A DNA stretch of 64,000 nt from Solirubrobacter pauli (GTDB lineage: Bacteria; Actinomycetota; Thermoleophilia; Solirubrobacterales; Solirubrobacteraceae): positions 2,403,426 through 2,467,425 of the forward strand of contig NZ_RBIL01000001.1 in NCBI RefSeq assembly GCF_003633755.1. The letters run 5' to 3'. The notes under the pieces are model-generated. The model was not told the DNA's origin, made no database searches, and saw nothing but the letters and a program-made list of their open reading frames with translations. Made by a program: the position numbers and the translations under genes. Each line of letters opens with the position of its first letter. Position 1 is the stretch's first letter. Of the stretch, positions 34,352 through 42,554 are shown in pieces.

Positions 34352-35730
34352 CAGTACCGGTCGTCCCCGGCGTAGGACATGAAGCGCGGGAAGTCGCGCT
34401 GGAACGTCAGCTCGATCGTGCCCAGGCCGCCGTTGCGGTGCTTGGCGATGATCAGGTCGGCGATGCCCTCGCGCTCGGACTCCTTGTCGTAGTAGTCCTC
34501 GCGGTAGATGAACATCACCAGGTCGGCGTCCTGCTCGATCGCGCCCGACTCGCGGAGGTCCGACAGCATCGGCGTCGGCGGCTTGCGCTGCTCGACGCCA
34601 CGGTTGAGCTGCGAGAGCGCGATCACCGGCACCGACAGCTCGCGCGCGAGCGTCTTCAGGCCACGCGAGATCTGGCCGATCTGCTCGACGCGGTTGTCGC
34701 CGCCACCGCCGCCGCCCGCGTGCATCAGCTGCAGGTAGTCGATTACGATCAGGCCCAGGCCCTGCGGGTTCTGCTGGAGCAGGCGGCGGGCCTTCGCGCG
34801 CACGTCCAGCACCGACAGGTCCGACGAGTCGTCGATGTAGAGCTTGGACTCGGCCAGCCGCGACGACGCGGCCATGATCTTGCCCCAGCGCGACTGCGGG
34901 ACGCGGCCCTTGCGCAGGTCGTCGCCCTTGATCGACGCCTGGGACGCGATGAAGCGCTGCGCGAGCTCGGAGTCGGACATCTCGAGCGAGAACAGCAGCA
35001 CGGCCTTGTCGCCGTTGAGCGCCGCGTTCTCGCAGAAGTTCGCCATCAGCGCCGACTTGCCCATCGACGGACGCGCGGCGAGGATGATCAGGTTGCCGGG
35101 CTGGAAGCCGCCGGTGAGTACGTCCAGGTCCTCGAACCCGGAGCGCGTGCCGGTGATCGCCGTGCCCTCCTGCGAGAGCTTCTGGAGCTTGTCCAGCTCC
35201 TCGTCGAGCACGTTCTCGATCGACTTGAAGTCCTTGCTCGAGTCCTCATGCGCGACCTCGAGGATGAGCCGCTCCGCCTGATCCACGAGCTCACGCGGGA
35301 GCGCCTCGTGCCCGTGCACGCGCTCCTGGATCTCGTACGAGGCGTGCAGCAGCCGCCGCAGCATCGCGTTCTCGCGCACGATCCGCGCGTACTGGCGCAC
35401 GTTGCCCAGCGCCGGGACCGACCCCGCGAGCAGCTCGACCGCGGCCGCGCCGCCCACCGACTCCAGGTCACCGGCCTGCTTGAGGTGCTCGACGACCGTC
35501 AACGCGTCGATCGGGCTGCCGGAGTTGTTGAGGTCCAGCATGGCCTCGTAGATGCGGCCGTGGCTGGCGCGGTAGAAGTCCTTCGCCGTCAGCCGCTCGT
35601 CGATGATCAGGGCCGGCAGGACCGACTCCGACATCAGCACCGCGCCCAGCACGGACTGCTCCGCCTCGAGGTTCTGCGGGGGCGCCAGCGGGGCGCCGTT
35701 GAACTCGGATGTGCCGTTCGTCGCCGTCAT
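34351..35730 (-). CDS. dnaB: Replicative DNA helicase DnaB
   Basis: This 459-residue protein has the N-terminal DnaB domain (LEAEQSVLGAVLMSESVLPAL...YRASHGRIYEAM, residues about 20-125), a linker, and the RecA-like C-terminal domain with Walker A ARPSMGKSAL, motif LLFSLEMSDSELAQR, Walker B LIVIDYLQLM, and SQLNRGVEQR. It would unwind DNA 5'-3' at the replication fork as a hexamer. No intein is seen; the Walker region is continuous. The next gene in the operon is a DnaC-like ATPase, overlapping by one base. Confidence 0.97.
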   Translation of the reverse strand: MTATNGTSEFNGAPLAPPQNLEAEQSVLGAVLMSESVLPALIIDERLTAKDFYRASHGRIYEAMLDLNNSGSPIDALTVVEHLKQAGDLESVGGAAAVELLAGSVPALGNVRQYARIVRENAMLRRLLHASYEIQERVHGHEALPRELVDQAERLILEVAHEDSSKDFKSIENVLDEELDKLQKLSQEGTAITGTRSGFEDLDVLTGGFQPGNLIILAARPSMGKSALMANFCENAALNGDKAVLLFSLEMSDSELAQRFIASQASIKGDDLRKGRVPQSRWGKIMAASSRLAESKLYIDDSSDLSVLDVRAKARRLLQQNPQGLGLIVIDYLQLMHAGGGGGGDNRVEQIGQISRGLKTLARELSVPVIALSQLNRGVEQRKPPTPMLSDLRESGAIEQDADLVMFIYREDYYDKESEREGIADLIIAKHRNGGLGTIELTFQRDFPRFMSYAGDDRY

Positions 35731-35805
35731 CGCAGAGCAGCGAGTCTAGGCCCGGCATCGGACGAACACACGTTCGCACTTCGCAAACTGCAAGGATCTG
35801 CGGCG

Positions 35806-38517
35806 GTGACCATTCTCGATCCCGTCGTCGCGCCGAGTCCGGCGGGACTGCTGCTGGAGCGCGAGCAGCATCTCGGCGCGTTCGCCGATGCCCTGCAGGA
35901 CGTGAGCGCCGGCGCGGGGACCACGATCCTCGTCGTGGGGGAGGCGGGCGTCGGCAAGTCGATGCTGCTGCGCGAGCTCACGCGTGCGGCCGCAAGCGCC
36001 ACCGTCCTGCGCGCTCGCGGCGACGAGCTCGAGCAGGAGTTCCCCTACGGCGTCGTCCGCCAGCTGCTCGAGCCGCTCACACGCACGCTTGACGACGTCT
36101 GGCAAGGGCCCGCCGAGCTCGCGCGCTCGGTCTTCGATCCGTCGCCGCAGGCGGGCGACGACGCGTCGTTCGCACGCCAGCAGGGGTTGTACTGGCTCGT
36201 GGTCAACCTCGCGGAGCGGCTCGGGCCGATCGTCCTCGCCGTCGACGACGCCCACCGCGCCGACGAGCCCAGCCTGCGCTTCCTGCGCTTCCTCGGGCAC
36301 CGGCTCGACGGGCTGCCCGTCGCGCAGCTGCTCGCCAGCCGCCCGCTCACGGAGGTCGAGCACCGGCAGGCGCTGGCCGACATGCTCGACGACCCGCTCG
36401 TGCACACGCTCGCGGTCGACCGGCTCTCGGCCGAGGCGACCGGCCGCTACCTCGAGCAGGCCTGGCCCGAGGGCACGCATCTCGCCGGCGTCTGTCACGA
36501 GCTGACGGCCGGCAACCCGCTGATGCTCCGCGCGCTCGTGGCCGAGGCGCGCGGGACCGTGGACAGCGCCGAGGCCCTGCGGGCGCTGGGCGTGCGGCCG
36601 ATCGGCCAGCGCGTGCGCCGGTCGCTGAGCGGCTCACCGGCGGCGCTGGCGCTCGCGCAGGCGATCGCCGTCCTCGGCGACGACACGCCGGCGGCGGAGG
36701 CGCTCGCCTTCGCGGCCGTGGAGCCGGAGGCGGTCGAGGCGCTGCTGCGCGCGAACATCCTCGAGGAGGGCACGAACGGGCTGCGGTTCGTCCACCCGCT
36801 CGTGCGCACGTCGGTCTACCGGCTGCTGTCGCCGGTCGAGCGCACCGCTCAGCACGCGCGGGCGGCGGCCGCGTTGCACGCCCGCGGCGTGGCGGGCGAG
36901 CAGGTCGCGGCGCACCTGCTGCACACGGGTCCGGTCGGGGAGCCGTGGGCGGCGGAGGAGCTCGAGGCGGCGGCCGAGCGCGCGCTGTCGGCGGGCGCGC
37001 CCGACACGGCGGCCGCGCTCCTGGGGCGCGCGCTGGAGGAGCCGGGCGCGACCGGCGAGCGTCGCGCACGTACGCTCGCCCGCCTGGCCGACGCGCAGTC
37101 GTCCGCCGGCCTGCCCGACGCGATCGCCAACTACGAGCGCGCGCTGACCCTGGCGCCGGGGGACGCGAGGATCACGCTCCAGTACTCCGGCGCGCTCGCG
37201 ATGTCCGGCCGGACCGCGGACGCCTTCGCGGTGCTCGACCAGGCGACGCTCCCGGAGGAGCCGACGATCCGCGCGGCGTTGCACGCGGCGGCGCTGTTCA
37301 CGGAGTCCGCCCCGGCGCTCGCGCACCGCGACGTCGTGGCCGCCGGCACGCCGGACGGCGGTCTGCTCGCCGCCACGACGGCCTACGAGCTGTCGATGCG
37401 CAACGTCCCGGCCGCGCAGGTGGCGGCGCTCGCCGTGCCCGTCTTCACGCACGGGACCCCGCCGCTCGACCTCTCGACGACGATGGCCTACGGCTACGGC
37501 ATCTGGGCGCTGATGCTGAGCGACCAGCTCGAGCTCGCACGCACGGAGCTCGACCGTGCCGTGGAGGTCGGCCGGCGTACCGGCGCGCTCGTCATCCACG
37601 CGCTGGCGCTGGTGCTGCGCGCGGGCACGCACCTGCGGCTGGGGGCGCTGCAGGCCGCCGAGGCGGACGCGCAGCAGTCGCTCGAGCTGTCCGAGCACCC
37701 GTCGTGGCGGTTCGGGAACGCGGGCGCGATGCAGTTCCTGGCCGAGATCCTGCTCGAGCAGGGGCGGGTGGAGGAGGCCGCGGCGGCGGTCGCGGCGATC
37801 GACACCCAGACGGTCCAGCCGCTACCGGTCGTGCTGCTCGCCGAGCAGGCGCGCGGGCGGGTGCTGCTCGCCCAGCGGCGCCCGGACGCGGCTCTGGCGG
37901 CCGCCGAGGCGCTCGGCCGTCGCGCGCAGGCCGCGCTGTGCGACAACCCGGTGTTCTTGCCCTGGCGGCGGACCGCCGCGCTCAGCGCCGCGGCGGCGGG
38001 GCAGCCGGAGCGGGCCGCGGCGCTGGCGGCCGAGCACCTGGCGCTCGCCCGCGCCTACGGGATCGACTCCGAGGCGCTGCTCACGCACGCGCTGGTGACG
38101 CGGGACATCGATGCGCTCGAAGTGGTGGCGGCCGCCGGGGCGCCGCTCGTGCGGGCCCGTGCGCTGCTCGCGCTCGGGCGCGCCCGGCGCGTCGCCGGCG
38201 GCCCCGCCGCGGCGCGGGAGCCGTTGCGGGAGGCGATGGAGCTCGCGTCGGCGTGCGCGGCCAAGGGGCTGGTCGACGAGGCGCTCGACGAGCTCGCCGC
38301 CGCGGGCGCGAAGCCGCGCCGTCGCGGTGGGCACGGGGCGCTCGGCCTGACGGCGGCGGAGGCGCGCGTCGCGCGGCTGGCGGCCGACGGCGCGAGCAAC
38401 CGCGAGATCGCGCAGGAGCTGTTCGTGACGCTCAAGACGGTGGAGATGCACTTGAGCTCCGCCTACCGCAAGCTGGACATCTCGAGCCGGGCTCAGCTCG
38501 CGTCGAGGCTGGACTGA
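35806..38517 (+). CDS. Large AAA-type LuxR-family transcriptional regulator (LAL/MalT-like)
   Basis: This 903-residue regulator has an N-terminal STAND-like ATPase with Walker A VGEAGVGKSML and Walker B IVLAVDDAHRAD. A long TPR-like helical region (about 340-800) follows, and a C-terminal LuxR helix-turn-helix contains TAAEARVARLAADGASNREIAQELFVTLKTVEMHLSSAYRKL in family order. GTG 35806 is the start, with AAGGAT about 8 bp before it. Such regulators typically respond to a small ligand or a partner protein and activate target genes. The target is unknown here. Its 3' end overlaps the convergent sigma factor gene by 25 nt. Confidence 0.9.
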   Translation: MTILDPVVAPSPAGLLLEREQHLGAFADALQDVSAGAGTTILVVGEAGVGKSMLLRELTRAAASATVLRARGDELEQEFPYGVVRQLLEPLTRTLDDVWQGPAELARSVFDPSPQAGDDASFARQQGLYWLVVNLAERLGPIVLAVDDAHRADEPSLRFLRFLGHRLDGLPVAQLLASRPLTEVEHRQALADMLDDPLVHTLAVDRLSAEATGRYLEQAWPEGTHLAGVCHELTAGNPLMLRALVAEARGTVDSAEALRALGVRPIGQRVRRSLSGSPAALALAQAIAVLGDDTPAAEALAFAAVEPEAVEALLRANILEEGTNGLRFVHPLVRTSVYRLLSPVERTAQHARAAAALHARGVAGEQVAAHLLHTGPVGEPWAAEELEAAAERALSAGAPDTAAALLGRALEEPGATGERRARTLARLADAQSSAGLPDAIANYERALTLAPGDARITLQYSGALAMSGRTADAFAVLDQATLPEEPTIRAALHAAALFTESAPALAHRDVVAAGTPDGGLLAATTAYELSMRNVPAAQVAALAVPVFTHGTPPLDLSTTMAYGYGIWALMLSDQLELARTELDRAVEVGRRTGALVIHALALVLRAGTHLRLGALQAAEADAQQSLELSEHPSWRFGNAGAMQFLAEILLEQGRVEEAAAAVAAIDTQTVQPLPVVLLAEQARGRVLLAQRRPDAALAAAEALGRRAQAALCDNPVFLPWRRTAALSAAAAGQPERAAALAAEHLALARAYGIDSEALLTHALVTRDIDALEVVAAAGAPLVRARALLALGRARRVAGGPAAAREPLREAMELASACAAKGLVDEALDELAAAGAKPRRRGGHGALGLTAAEARVARLAADGASNREIAQELFVTLKTVEMHLSSAYRKLDISSRAQLASRLD

Positions 38518-38951
38518 AGCGAGCGGCGCGCGCGGTGCAGCAGCTGGCCCGCGGCGTTGGCGGTGAGGCCCAGCGCGGCGCCGATCTCGTCGTTGGGGCG
38601 GTCGGCGTAGACCTGCAGGAACATCGCCTGGCGCTGGCGCTCCGGCAGCGCGCTGAGCGCGCCGCGGACGTGGTCGCGCAGGACCACGGCGCTCGCGTGG
38701 TCCTCCTGCGTGCGGTCGATCGGGTCGGCGAGGACGCTGCGCCGACGCAGCGCCGTGCGGCGCGCGACCGTGGTGGCGTAGGCCTCGACGTCGTCGCGGT
38801 CGAGCCGGTCCAGGTGCGCGAAGGTCGCCAGCAGGGCGTCCTGCGCCACGTCCTGCGCCGTGTGCGGGCAGCGCGTGATCGCCTGGGCCCGCCGGCGGAT
38901 CGGGTCGAAGTGCTCGCGGTAGAGCGCGGTGACGAGGTCCTGGTCCTGCAT
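38493..38951 (-). CDS. ECF-type RNA polymerase sigma factor
   Basis: This 152-residue protein has a sigma-2 region (LVTALYREHFDPIRRRAQAITRCPHTAQDVAQDALLATFAHLDRL), in which DVAQDALLATF corresponds to the core-binding helix, and a sigma-4 region with ALPERQRQAMFLQVYADRPNDEIGAALGLTANAAGQLLHRARRSL containing the helix-turn-helix. It would direct RNA polymerase to a small regulon. No anti-sigma gene is adjacent; the next gene, starting 2 bp further on, is an unknown small protein on the same strand upstream. Its stop region overlaps the convergent LuxR gene. Confidence 0.87.
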   Translation of the reverse strand: MQDQDLVTALYREHFDPIRRRAQAITRCPHTAQDVAQDALLATFAHLDRLDRDDVEAYATTVARRTALRRRSVLADPIDRTQEDHASAVVLRDHVRGALSALPERQRQAMFLQVYADRPNDEIGAALGLTANAAGQLLHRARRSLQSSLDAS

Positions 38952-38952
38952 C

Positions 38953-39327
38953 TCAGGCCACCAGCACCGAGGTCGGGTCGGCCGGGTCGACGCGGACGGG
39001 CACGGTCGCGCCGGGCGTGAAGCCGCCGACGGCCAGGCGGTTGATCAGCTGGGTGTGGCTGACGGCGTAGGGCGCGCGGCCGTCGAGGGAGATCTGGAGG
39101 CCGAGCTCCACGAGCGGGTGCTCGTTGATCGTCGTGCCGGTGTCGCGGATGCTCGTGATCGTGGCGCTGCCGACGAGGCCGTTGTGCACGAGGTGCTGGG
39201 CGCGGTGGGCGTCGGCGGTCACCTGGCCGGCGGTGGCGAGGCCGTCACGCAGGGTGGCGCGCAGGCCAGGGCGGGGGGCGGCGTCGGCGAGCTCCTTGAA
39301 GGCGCGCATGTCCTTGAGAAATCCCAT
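38953..39327 (-). CDS. Hypothetical protein upstream of the sigma factor
   Basis: This is a 124-residue soluble protein starting MGFLKDMRAFKELADAA, with a beta-rich second half (GSATITSIRDTGTTINEHPLVEL, then GGFTPGATVPVRVDPADP), a pattern seen in actinobacterial proteins of unknown function. It ends one base before the sigma-factor ATG on the same strand, so the two are probably cotranscribed. It has no membrane segment and no motif that would mark it as an anti-sigma factor. ATG 39327 is chosen over 39363 because the GFLKDM N-terminus is typical. Confidence 0.75.
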   Translation of the reverse strand: MGFLKDMRAFKELADAAPRPGLRATLRDGLATAGQVTADAHRAQHLVHNGLVGSATITSIRDTGTTINEHPLVELGLQISLDGRAPYAVSHTQLINRLAVGGFTPGATVPVRVDPADPTSVLVA

Positions 39328-39385
39328 GGCCGCATGATCCGTCGGCCCGCCCTCCATGACCACGGGGGTCCTACCCCACTCTTTT

Positions 39386-39405
39386 CCCTGCCTTCCCGGG
39401 CAGGG
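39386..39405. other. Hairpin upstream of the collagen-like gene
   Basis: A 7-bp inverted repeat CCCTGCC-TTCCCG-GGCAGGG lies in the 154-bp gap before the collagen-like gene. It could be the end of a transcript or part of a 5' leader. Confidence 0.35.
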
Positions 39406-39481
39406 TCACTCCAGGGGTAACGCGGCGCGGCGCCGGGGCCTTTTCCCGGTGACCTCCCCAAGTCGAAAGGACCCTCCCCAG

Positions 39482-40162
39482 ATGCGTTTCTCCCTCAAGG
39501 TCGCCGCGGCGACGGTGGCCATCGCCGGCGTGGCCGCGGGCGTCGGCCAGGCGGCGATCTCCAACGACGGCGTCGTGACGATGTGCGTGTCGACCACCGG
39601 TGCCGTGCGTGTGGTCGACCCGACCGGCCCGGCCCGGCCGTGCGGGAACACCGAGACGGTGGTGCCCATCAACCAGCAGGGTCCCGTCGGGCCCCAGGGC
39701 GAGGTCGGGCCGCAGGGTCCCGCCGGGCCGGCGGGACCCGCGTCGAAGCCGCACATGCTCGCCAAGTGGAACTCCAAGAACTGGAACGTGGGCACGAGCT
39801 TCAGCACGCTGTCGAAGATCGAGCTCGCGCAGGGCGCCTACCACGTGACCGCCAAGGGCACCGCGTGGCTCACCGAGCAGCCGTACGGCCGCGCGTGGGC
39901 GGCGGTCACGTGCGAGCTGCGCATCCGCCACTACAACGGCGTCTGGGACTCGCTGGACGCGACGACGGTCGAGGTCAGCGACGAAGGGCCGGAGTACGGG
40001 ACGTTCTCGCTGCAGGGCCTGACGCGGGTCGACACGGCCGACACGGAGAGCGTGCGGCTGGACTGCAAGGACGACGGCGGCCCGCAGGGCAAGTACGTGC
40101 TCCTGCGCAACGTGAACCTGCACGTGCTGCCGATCGGCGGCTACACGCAGACGAAGGCCTAG
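39482..40162 (+). CDS. Secreted protein with short collagen-like repeat
   Basis: This 226-residue protein has a signal peptide (about 1-24, ending AAGVGQA). Next comes a short domain with a conserved CVS...GAVRVV...RPCG pair of cysteines, a collagen-like stretch of Gly-X-Y triplets (GPVGPQGEVGPQGPAGPAGPA, about 72-92), and a C-terminal beta-rich domain of about 130 residues. It is probably exported and may bind the cell surface. No sortase motif is seen at the C-terminus. AAAGGACCC precedes the ATG. It ends in a strong bidirectional hairpin shared with rplI. Confidence 0.83.
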   Translation: MRFSLKVAAATVAIAGVAAGVGQAAISNDGVVTMCVSTTGAVRVVDPTGPARPCGNTETVVPINQQGPVGPQGEVGPQGPAGPAGPASKPHMLAKWNSKNWNVGTSFSTLSKIELAQGAYHVTAKGTAWLTEQPYGRAWAAVTCELRIRHYNGVWDSLDATTVEVSDEGPEYGTFSLQGLTRVDTADTESVRLDCKDDGGPQGKYVLLRNVNLHVLPIGGYTQTKA

Positions 40163-40169
40163 GAACGAC

Positions 40170-40198
40170 GAAGCCGCCGGCTTGCGGCCGGCGGCTTC
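40170..40198. terminator. Bidirectional terminator between the collagen-like gene and rplI
   Basis: A perfect 12-bp stem GAAGCCGCCGGC / GCCGGCGGCTTC with a TTGCG loop lies 8 bp after the collagen-like gene stop and 28 bp before the rplI stop. Short T- or A-rich flanks are present on both sides. Confidence 0.8.
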
Positions 40199-40225
40199 AT
40201 CAAACTTCCCGGAGGTGAGTCCGAG

Positions 40226-40678
40226 CTACTTCTGCTCGACCACCATGGTCTTGATGGTCGCGACGACGCCGTCCTCGACCTCGACCTCGATCATGCGCGT
40301 TCCGACGGTGCGGATCGGCTCCTCGAGGGAGACGTTGCGGCGGTCGATGGCGATGCCGCGGGCCTCCTGGATCGCGTCGACGATGTCCTGCGTCGTGACG
40401 GAGCCGAAGAGGCGCCCGTCGTCGCCCGCCTGGTGCGGGATCGTGAGGACCGTCTTGGACAGCAGGGCCGCGGTCTCCTGAGCGGAGGCCAGAGCGGTCG
40501 CGGCGGCCTTCTCGGCCGTCTCGCGGCGCTTCTCGGCGGCGACGATCGCGCCCTTCGTGGCCGGCTGGGCCAGCTTGCGCGGAATCAGGTAGTTGCGCAG
40601 GTAGCCCTTGGAGACGTCGACGACGCTGCCGCGCTCGCCGAGGGTCTCGTGGTCCTGCAGGAGGATGGCCTGGGGCAT
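40226..40678 (-). CDS. rplI: 50S ribosomal protein L9
   Basis: This 150-residue protein begins with the L9 N-terminal domain (MPQAILLQDHETLGERGSVVDVSKGYLRNYLIPRKLA with the GxxGxxVxVxxGYxRNxLxP signature), followed by a long connecting helix rich in A, E and R and a C-terminal domain with LFGSVTTQDIVDAI. It binds 23S rRNA at the base of the L1 stalk. It lies 10 bp downstream of rpsR on the minus strand, as in the usual rpsF-ssb-rpsR-rplI order, except that ssb is inverted here. Confidence 0.97.
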   Translation of the reverse strand: MPQAILLQDHETLGERGSVVDVSKGYLRNYLIPRKLAQPATKGAIVAAEKRRETAEKAAATALASAQETAALLSKTVLTIPHQAGDDGRLFGSVTTQDIVDAIQEARGIAIDRRNVSLEEPIRTVGTRMIEVEVEDGVVATIKTMVVEQK

Positions 40679-40688
40679 CAGTCGCTAC

Positions 40689-41012
40689 CTACCGGTCGCG
40701 CCCGCCGCGGCCACCACGGCCGCCGCGCTCTTCGTCCTTGTCAGAGCCCTCGCCGACGTACGGCAGCAGCGCCAGCTCACGGGCGCGCTTGACCGCGGTC
40801 GCGATCTGGTTCTGGTGGCGACGGCACGCCCCGGTGATGCGACGCGAACGGATCTTGCCGCGGTCGCTCACGAACTTCTTGAGCGCGTTGATGTCCTTGT
40901 AGTCGACGAACTCGACCTTGTCACGGCAGTACTGGCAGGACTTGCGGCGTCCGCCACCCCCGCCGGTCTTACGATCCCTCCGGCGCGTCGGCCGGCTGCG
41001 CTGCTTCGCCAC
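40689..41012 (-). CDS. rpsR: 30S ribosomal protein S18
   Basis: This 107-residue protein has the S18 core: [60 protein letters not shown] in family order, with a CxxC at its start and an unusual basic, glycine-rich tail ([13 protein letters not shown]). GTG 41012 is chosen since AGAGAGG lies about 9 bp before it and the AKQRSRP N-terminus fits; the longer open frame upstream is not conserved in pattern. It is followed by rplI on the same strand. Confidence 0.94.
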   Translation of the reverse strand: MAKQRSRPTRRRDRKTGGGGGRRKSCQYCRDKVEFVDYKDINALKKFVSDRGKIRSRRITGACRRHQNQIATAVKRARELALLPYVGEGSDKDEERGGRGGRGGRDR

Positions 41013-41256
41013 TGGTTGAAACCTCTCTAGCTGCTGTCTCGCTTCGAATGCGCGCCTCGCGCGCACGAGGCCAGACGCCGTGCGGGCGCCGACGGAACAG
41101 AGTAGCGAAGTGGCCGACCTGCGTTCCGTCCGCCACGCCGTGTAACGACTCTGCATCAATTGTGCGGAGAAAGCGGCGTAGACCGCCGGTCCCTCCGAAC
41201 ACGGCCGTAGACTCGCCTTCAGAGACTACGAAAGTCTGAAAGGAGAGCCGACCACC

Positions 41257-41751
41257 ATGGCGGCAAGCAACATCAATCGCGTCGTCCTCACGGGGAACCT
41301 GACGCGCGATCCGGAGCTTCGGTCGCTGCCGTCGGGCATGTCGGTGTGCAGCCTGCGCATCGCGTCCAACTCGCGCCGCAAGGAGAACGGCGAGTGGGTC
41401 GACAAGCCGAACTACTTCAGCGTGACGGTCTGGGGCGCCCAGGGCGAGAACGCGGCGCGCTTCCTCGCCAAGGGTCGTCCCGTGGCGCTCGACGGCCGCC
41501 TCGAGTGGCGTGAGTGGCAGGACCAGAACGGCAACAAGCGCGAGGCGATCGAGATCGTCGCCGACAGCGTCCAGTTCCTCGGCGGCCGTGAAGACGGCCA
41601 GGGCGGCGGCGGTGGCGGCTACAGCGCCGGCGCGGGCGCCGGCAACGGCTTCACGCCTCACTCGGACGTCCCGGCGGACACGTCGGACTTCTCGCCCGCG
41701 CCCGTGGGCGGCCGGAACTCGGCCCCGGCGGACGACGACATCCCGTTCTAG
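41257..41751 (+). CDS. ssb: Single-stranded DNA-binding protein
   Basis: This 164-residue protein has an N-terminal OB fold (NRVVLTGNLTRDPELRSLPSG...WVDKPNYFSVTVWGAQGENAARFLAKGRPVALDGRLEWREWQDQ), a glycine-rich linker and the acidic C-terminal tip DDDIPF that recruits replication and repair proteins. AAAGGAG 11 bp before the ATG is a good ribosome binding site. It runs opposite to rpsF, rpsR and rplI, which flank it on both sides. It therefore must have its own promoter in the 244-bp divergent gap toward rpsR. Confidence 0.96.
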   Translation: MAASNINRVVLTGNLTRDPELRSLPSGMSVCSLRIASNSRRKENGEWVDKPNYFSVTVWGAQGENAARFLAKGRPVALDGRLEWREWQDQNGNKREAIEIVADSVQFLGGREDGQGGGGGGYSAGAGAGNGFTPHSDVPADTSDFSPAPVGGRNSAPADDDIPF

Positions 41752-41779
41752 GCGTCCACCGCGCCTTCGCGAAGCAGCT

Positions 41780-41803
41780 CGGGCCGTCCTTTGGGGCGGC
41801 CCG
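41780..41803 (+). terminator. ssb terminator hairpin
   Basis: CGGGCCG and CGGCCCG form a 7-bp stem with a 10-nt loop 28 bp after the ssb stop, and CTCCGTTTAA follows. It fits an intrinsic terminator. Confidence 0.65.
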
Positions 41804-42086
41804 CTCCGTTTAAGCGCAACGGCGGATCACACCGTCGGCGTCGCGTCAAGCACCTCGGACGCTGCGCGGGCGAGCCGCTTGACCCGCCGCGCGCCGGCGT
41901 GACGTGGGCGCGTGAGGCGGGGTATGACCGCCAACCGTCTCCACAGGACGGTTTCCAGGCACACCCCCCGCGAAATCGGCCCTCGCCATGCGAACGGGGA
42001 ACGCGCACGCGTTCCACAGTCCGGGGAACAGCGGGTGTGCTCAGCCGTTGCCGTTGCCGTTCACGACCGCGCCGCTTAAACAAGAA
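41804..42086. other. Intergenic region between ssb and rpsF, no gene seen
   Basis: These 283 bases lie between two convergent terminators (368 bp between the coding regions). An open frame on the minus strand runs through but starts inside the rpsF terminator and has no ribosome binding site, so it is not called. A 7-bp hairpin AACCGTC-TCCACAG-GACGGTT lies at 41933-41953. No tRNA or known RNA is recognised. Confidence 0.6.
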
Positions 42087-42108
42087 GGGCCGCCAGATGG
42101 CGGCCCTG
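42087..42108 (-). terminator. rpsF terminator
   Basis: On the minus strand AGGGCCGCC-ATCT-GGCGGCCCT is a perfect 9-bp stem followed by TCTTGTTTAA, 11 bp after the rpsF stop. This is a classical intrinsic terminator. Confidence 0.85.
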
Positions 42109-42119
42109 CAAGGTGTGCT

Positions 42120-42494
42120 CTAAGCCTCTTGGGGCTGGGCTTCCGCGGCCTCCGGCGCCGGCTGGGCCGACGGGCGAAGGTCCGGCGGGTCGGGCGTGCC
42201 CGGCCGCAGCTTGATGATCCGGTGGCGCAGGACGCCGTCCGTGATCTTGAGGTTGTGGTCGAGCTGCTCGAGCAGCTCGTTCCCGCCCCTGAACTGAATC
42301 AGGTGGTAGTCGGCCTCAGCCTTCTTCCGCACCTCGTAGGCAGCCTGGCGAGTACCCCAGTCATGCCGTCCGATGAACTCGCCGGTGCGGTCGATGAGGT
42401 CTGCGACGTCCGCCACGATCTGCTCACGACGCTCGGCCTCGACGGCCGGGTCGAGCAGGAGCGTGAGGTCGTAGATGTGCGTTCCACTCGCCAT
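42120..42494 (-). CDS. rpsF: 30S ribosomal protein S6
   Basis: This 124-residue protein has the S6 core: THIYDLTLLLDP, EQIVADVADLIDRTGEFIGRHDWGTRQAAYEVRKKAEADYHLIQFRGG and LLEQLDHNLKITDGVLRHRIIKL in order, with a P/A-rich tail. ATG 42494 is chosen, since the pattern starts right after it and the open frame upstream is not S6-like. In most bacteria S6 is cotranscribed with ssb and rpsR. Here it has its own terminator and ssb is on the other strand. Confidence 0.95.
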   Translation of the reverse strand: MASGTHIYDLTLLLDPAVEAERREQIVADVADLIDRTGEFIGRHDWGTRQAAYEVRKKAEADYHLIQFRGGNELLEQLDHNLKITDGVLRHRIIKLRPGTPDPPDLRPSAQPAPEAAEAQPQEA

Positions 42495-42554
42495 TGCGGT
42501 GGCAGAGGGTAGCAATGTGGGGCGAACGCTCCCGACCCAAACCCTAAGGGAGGT

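Noticed and set aside
34438-35805. Plus-strand frame upstream of the LuxR-type regulator
   Set aside because: Antisense to dnaB. The regulator's pattern begins at the GTG at 35806 with a ribosome binding site.
38493-38517. Frameshift between the LuxR-type and sigma-factor genes
   Set aside because: The 25-nt overlap is convergent on opposite strands; both reading frames are intact, as with the other 3' overlaps at 5597-5640 and 57580-57625.
41748-42083. 111-residue minus-strand frame between ssb and rpsF
   Set aside because: Its start is in the rpsF terminator, its end is in the ssb stop region and its composition is that of random GC-rich DNA.
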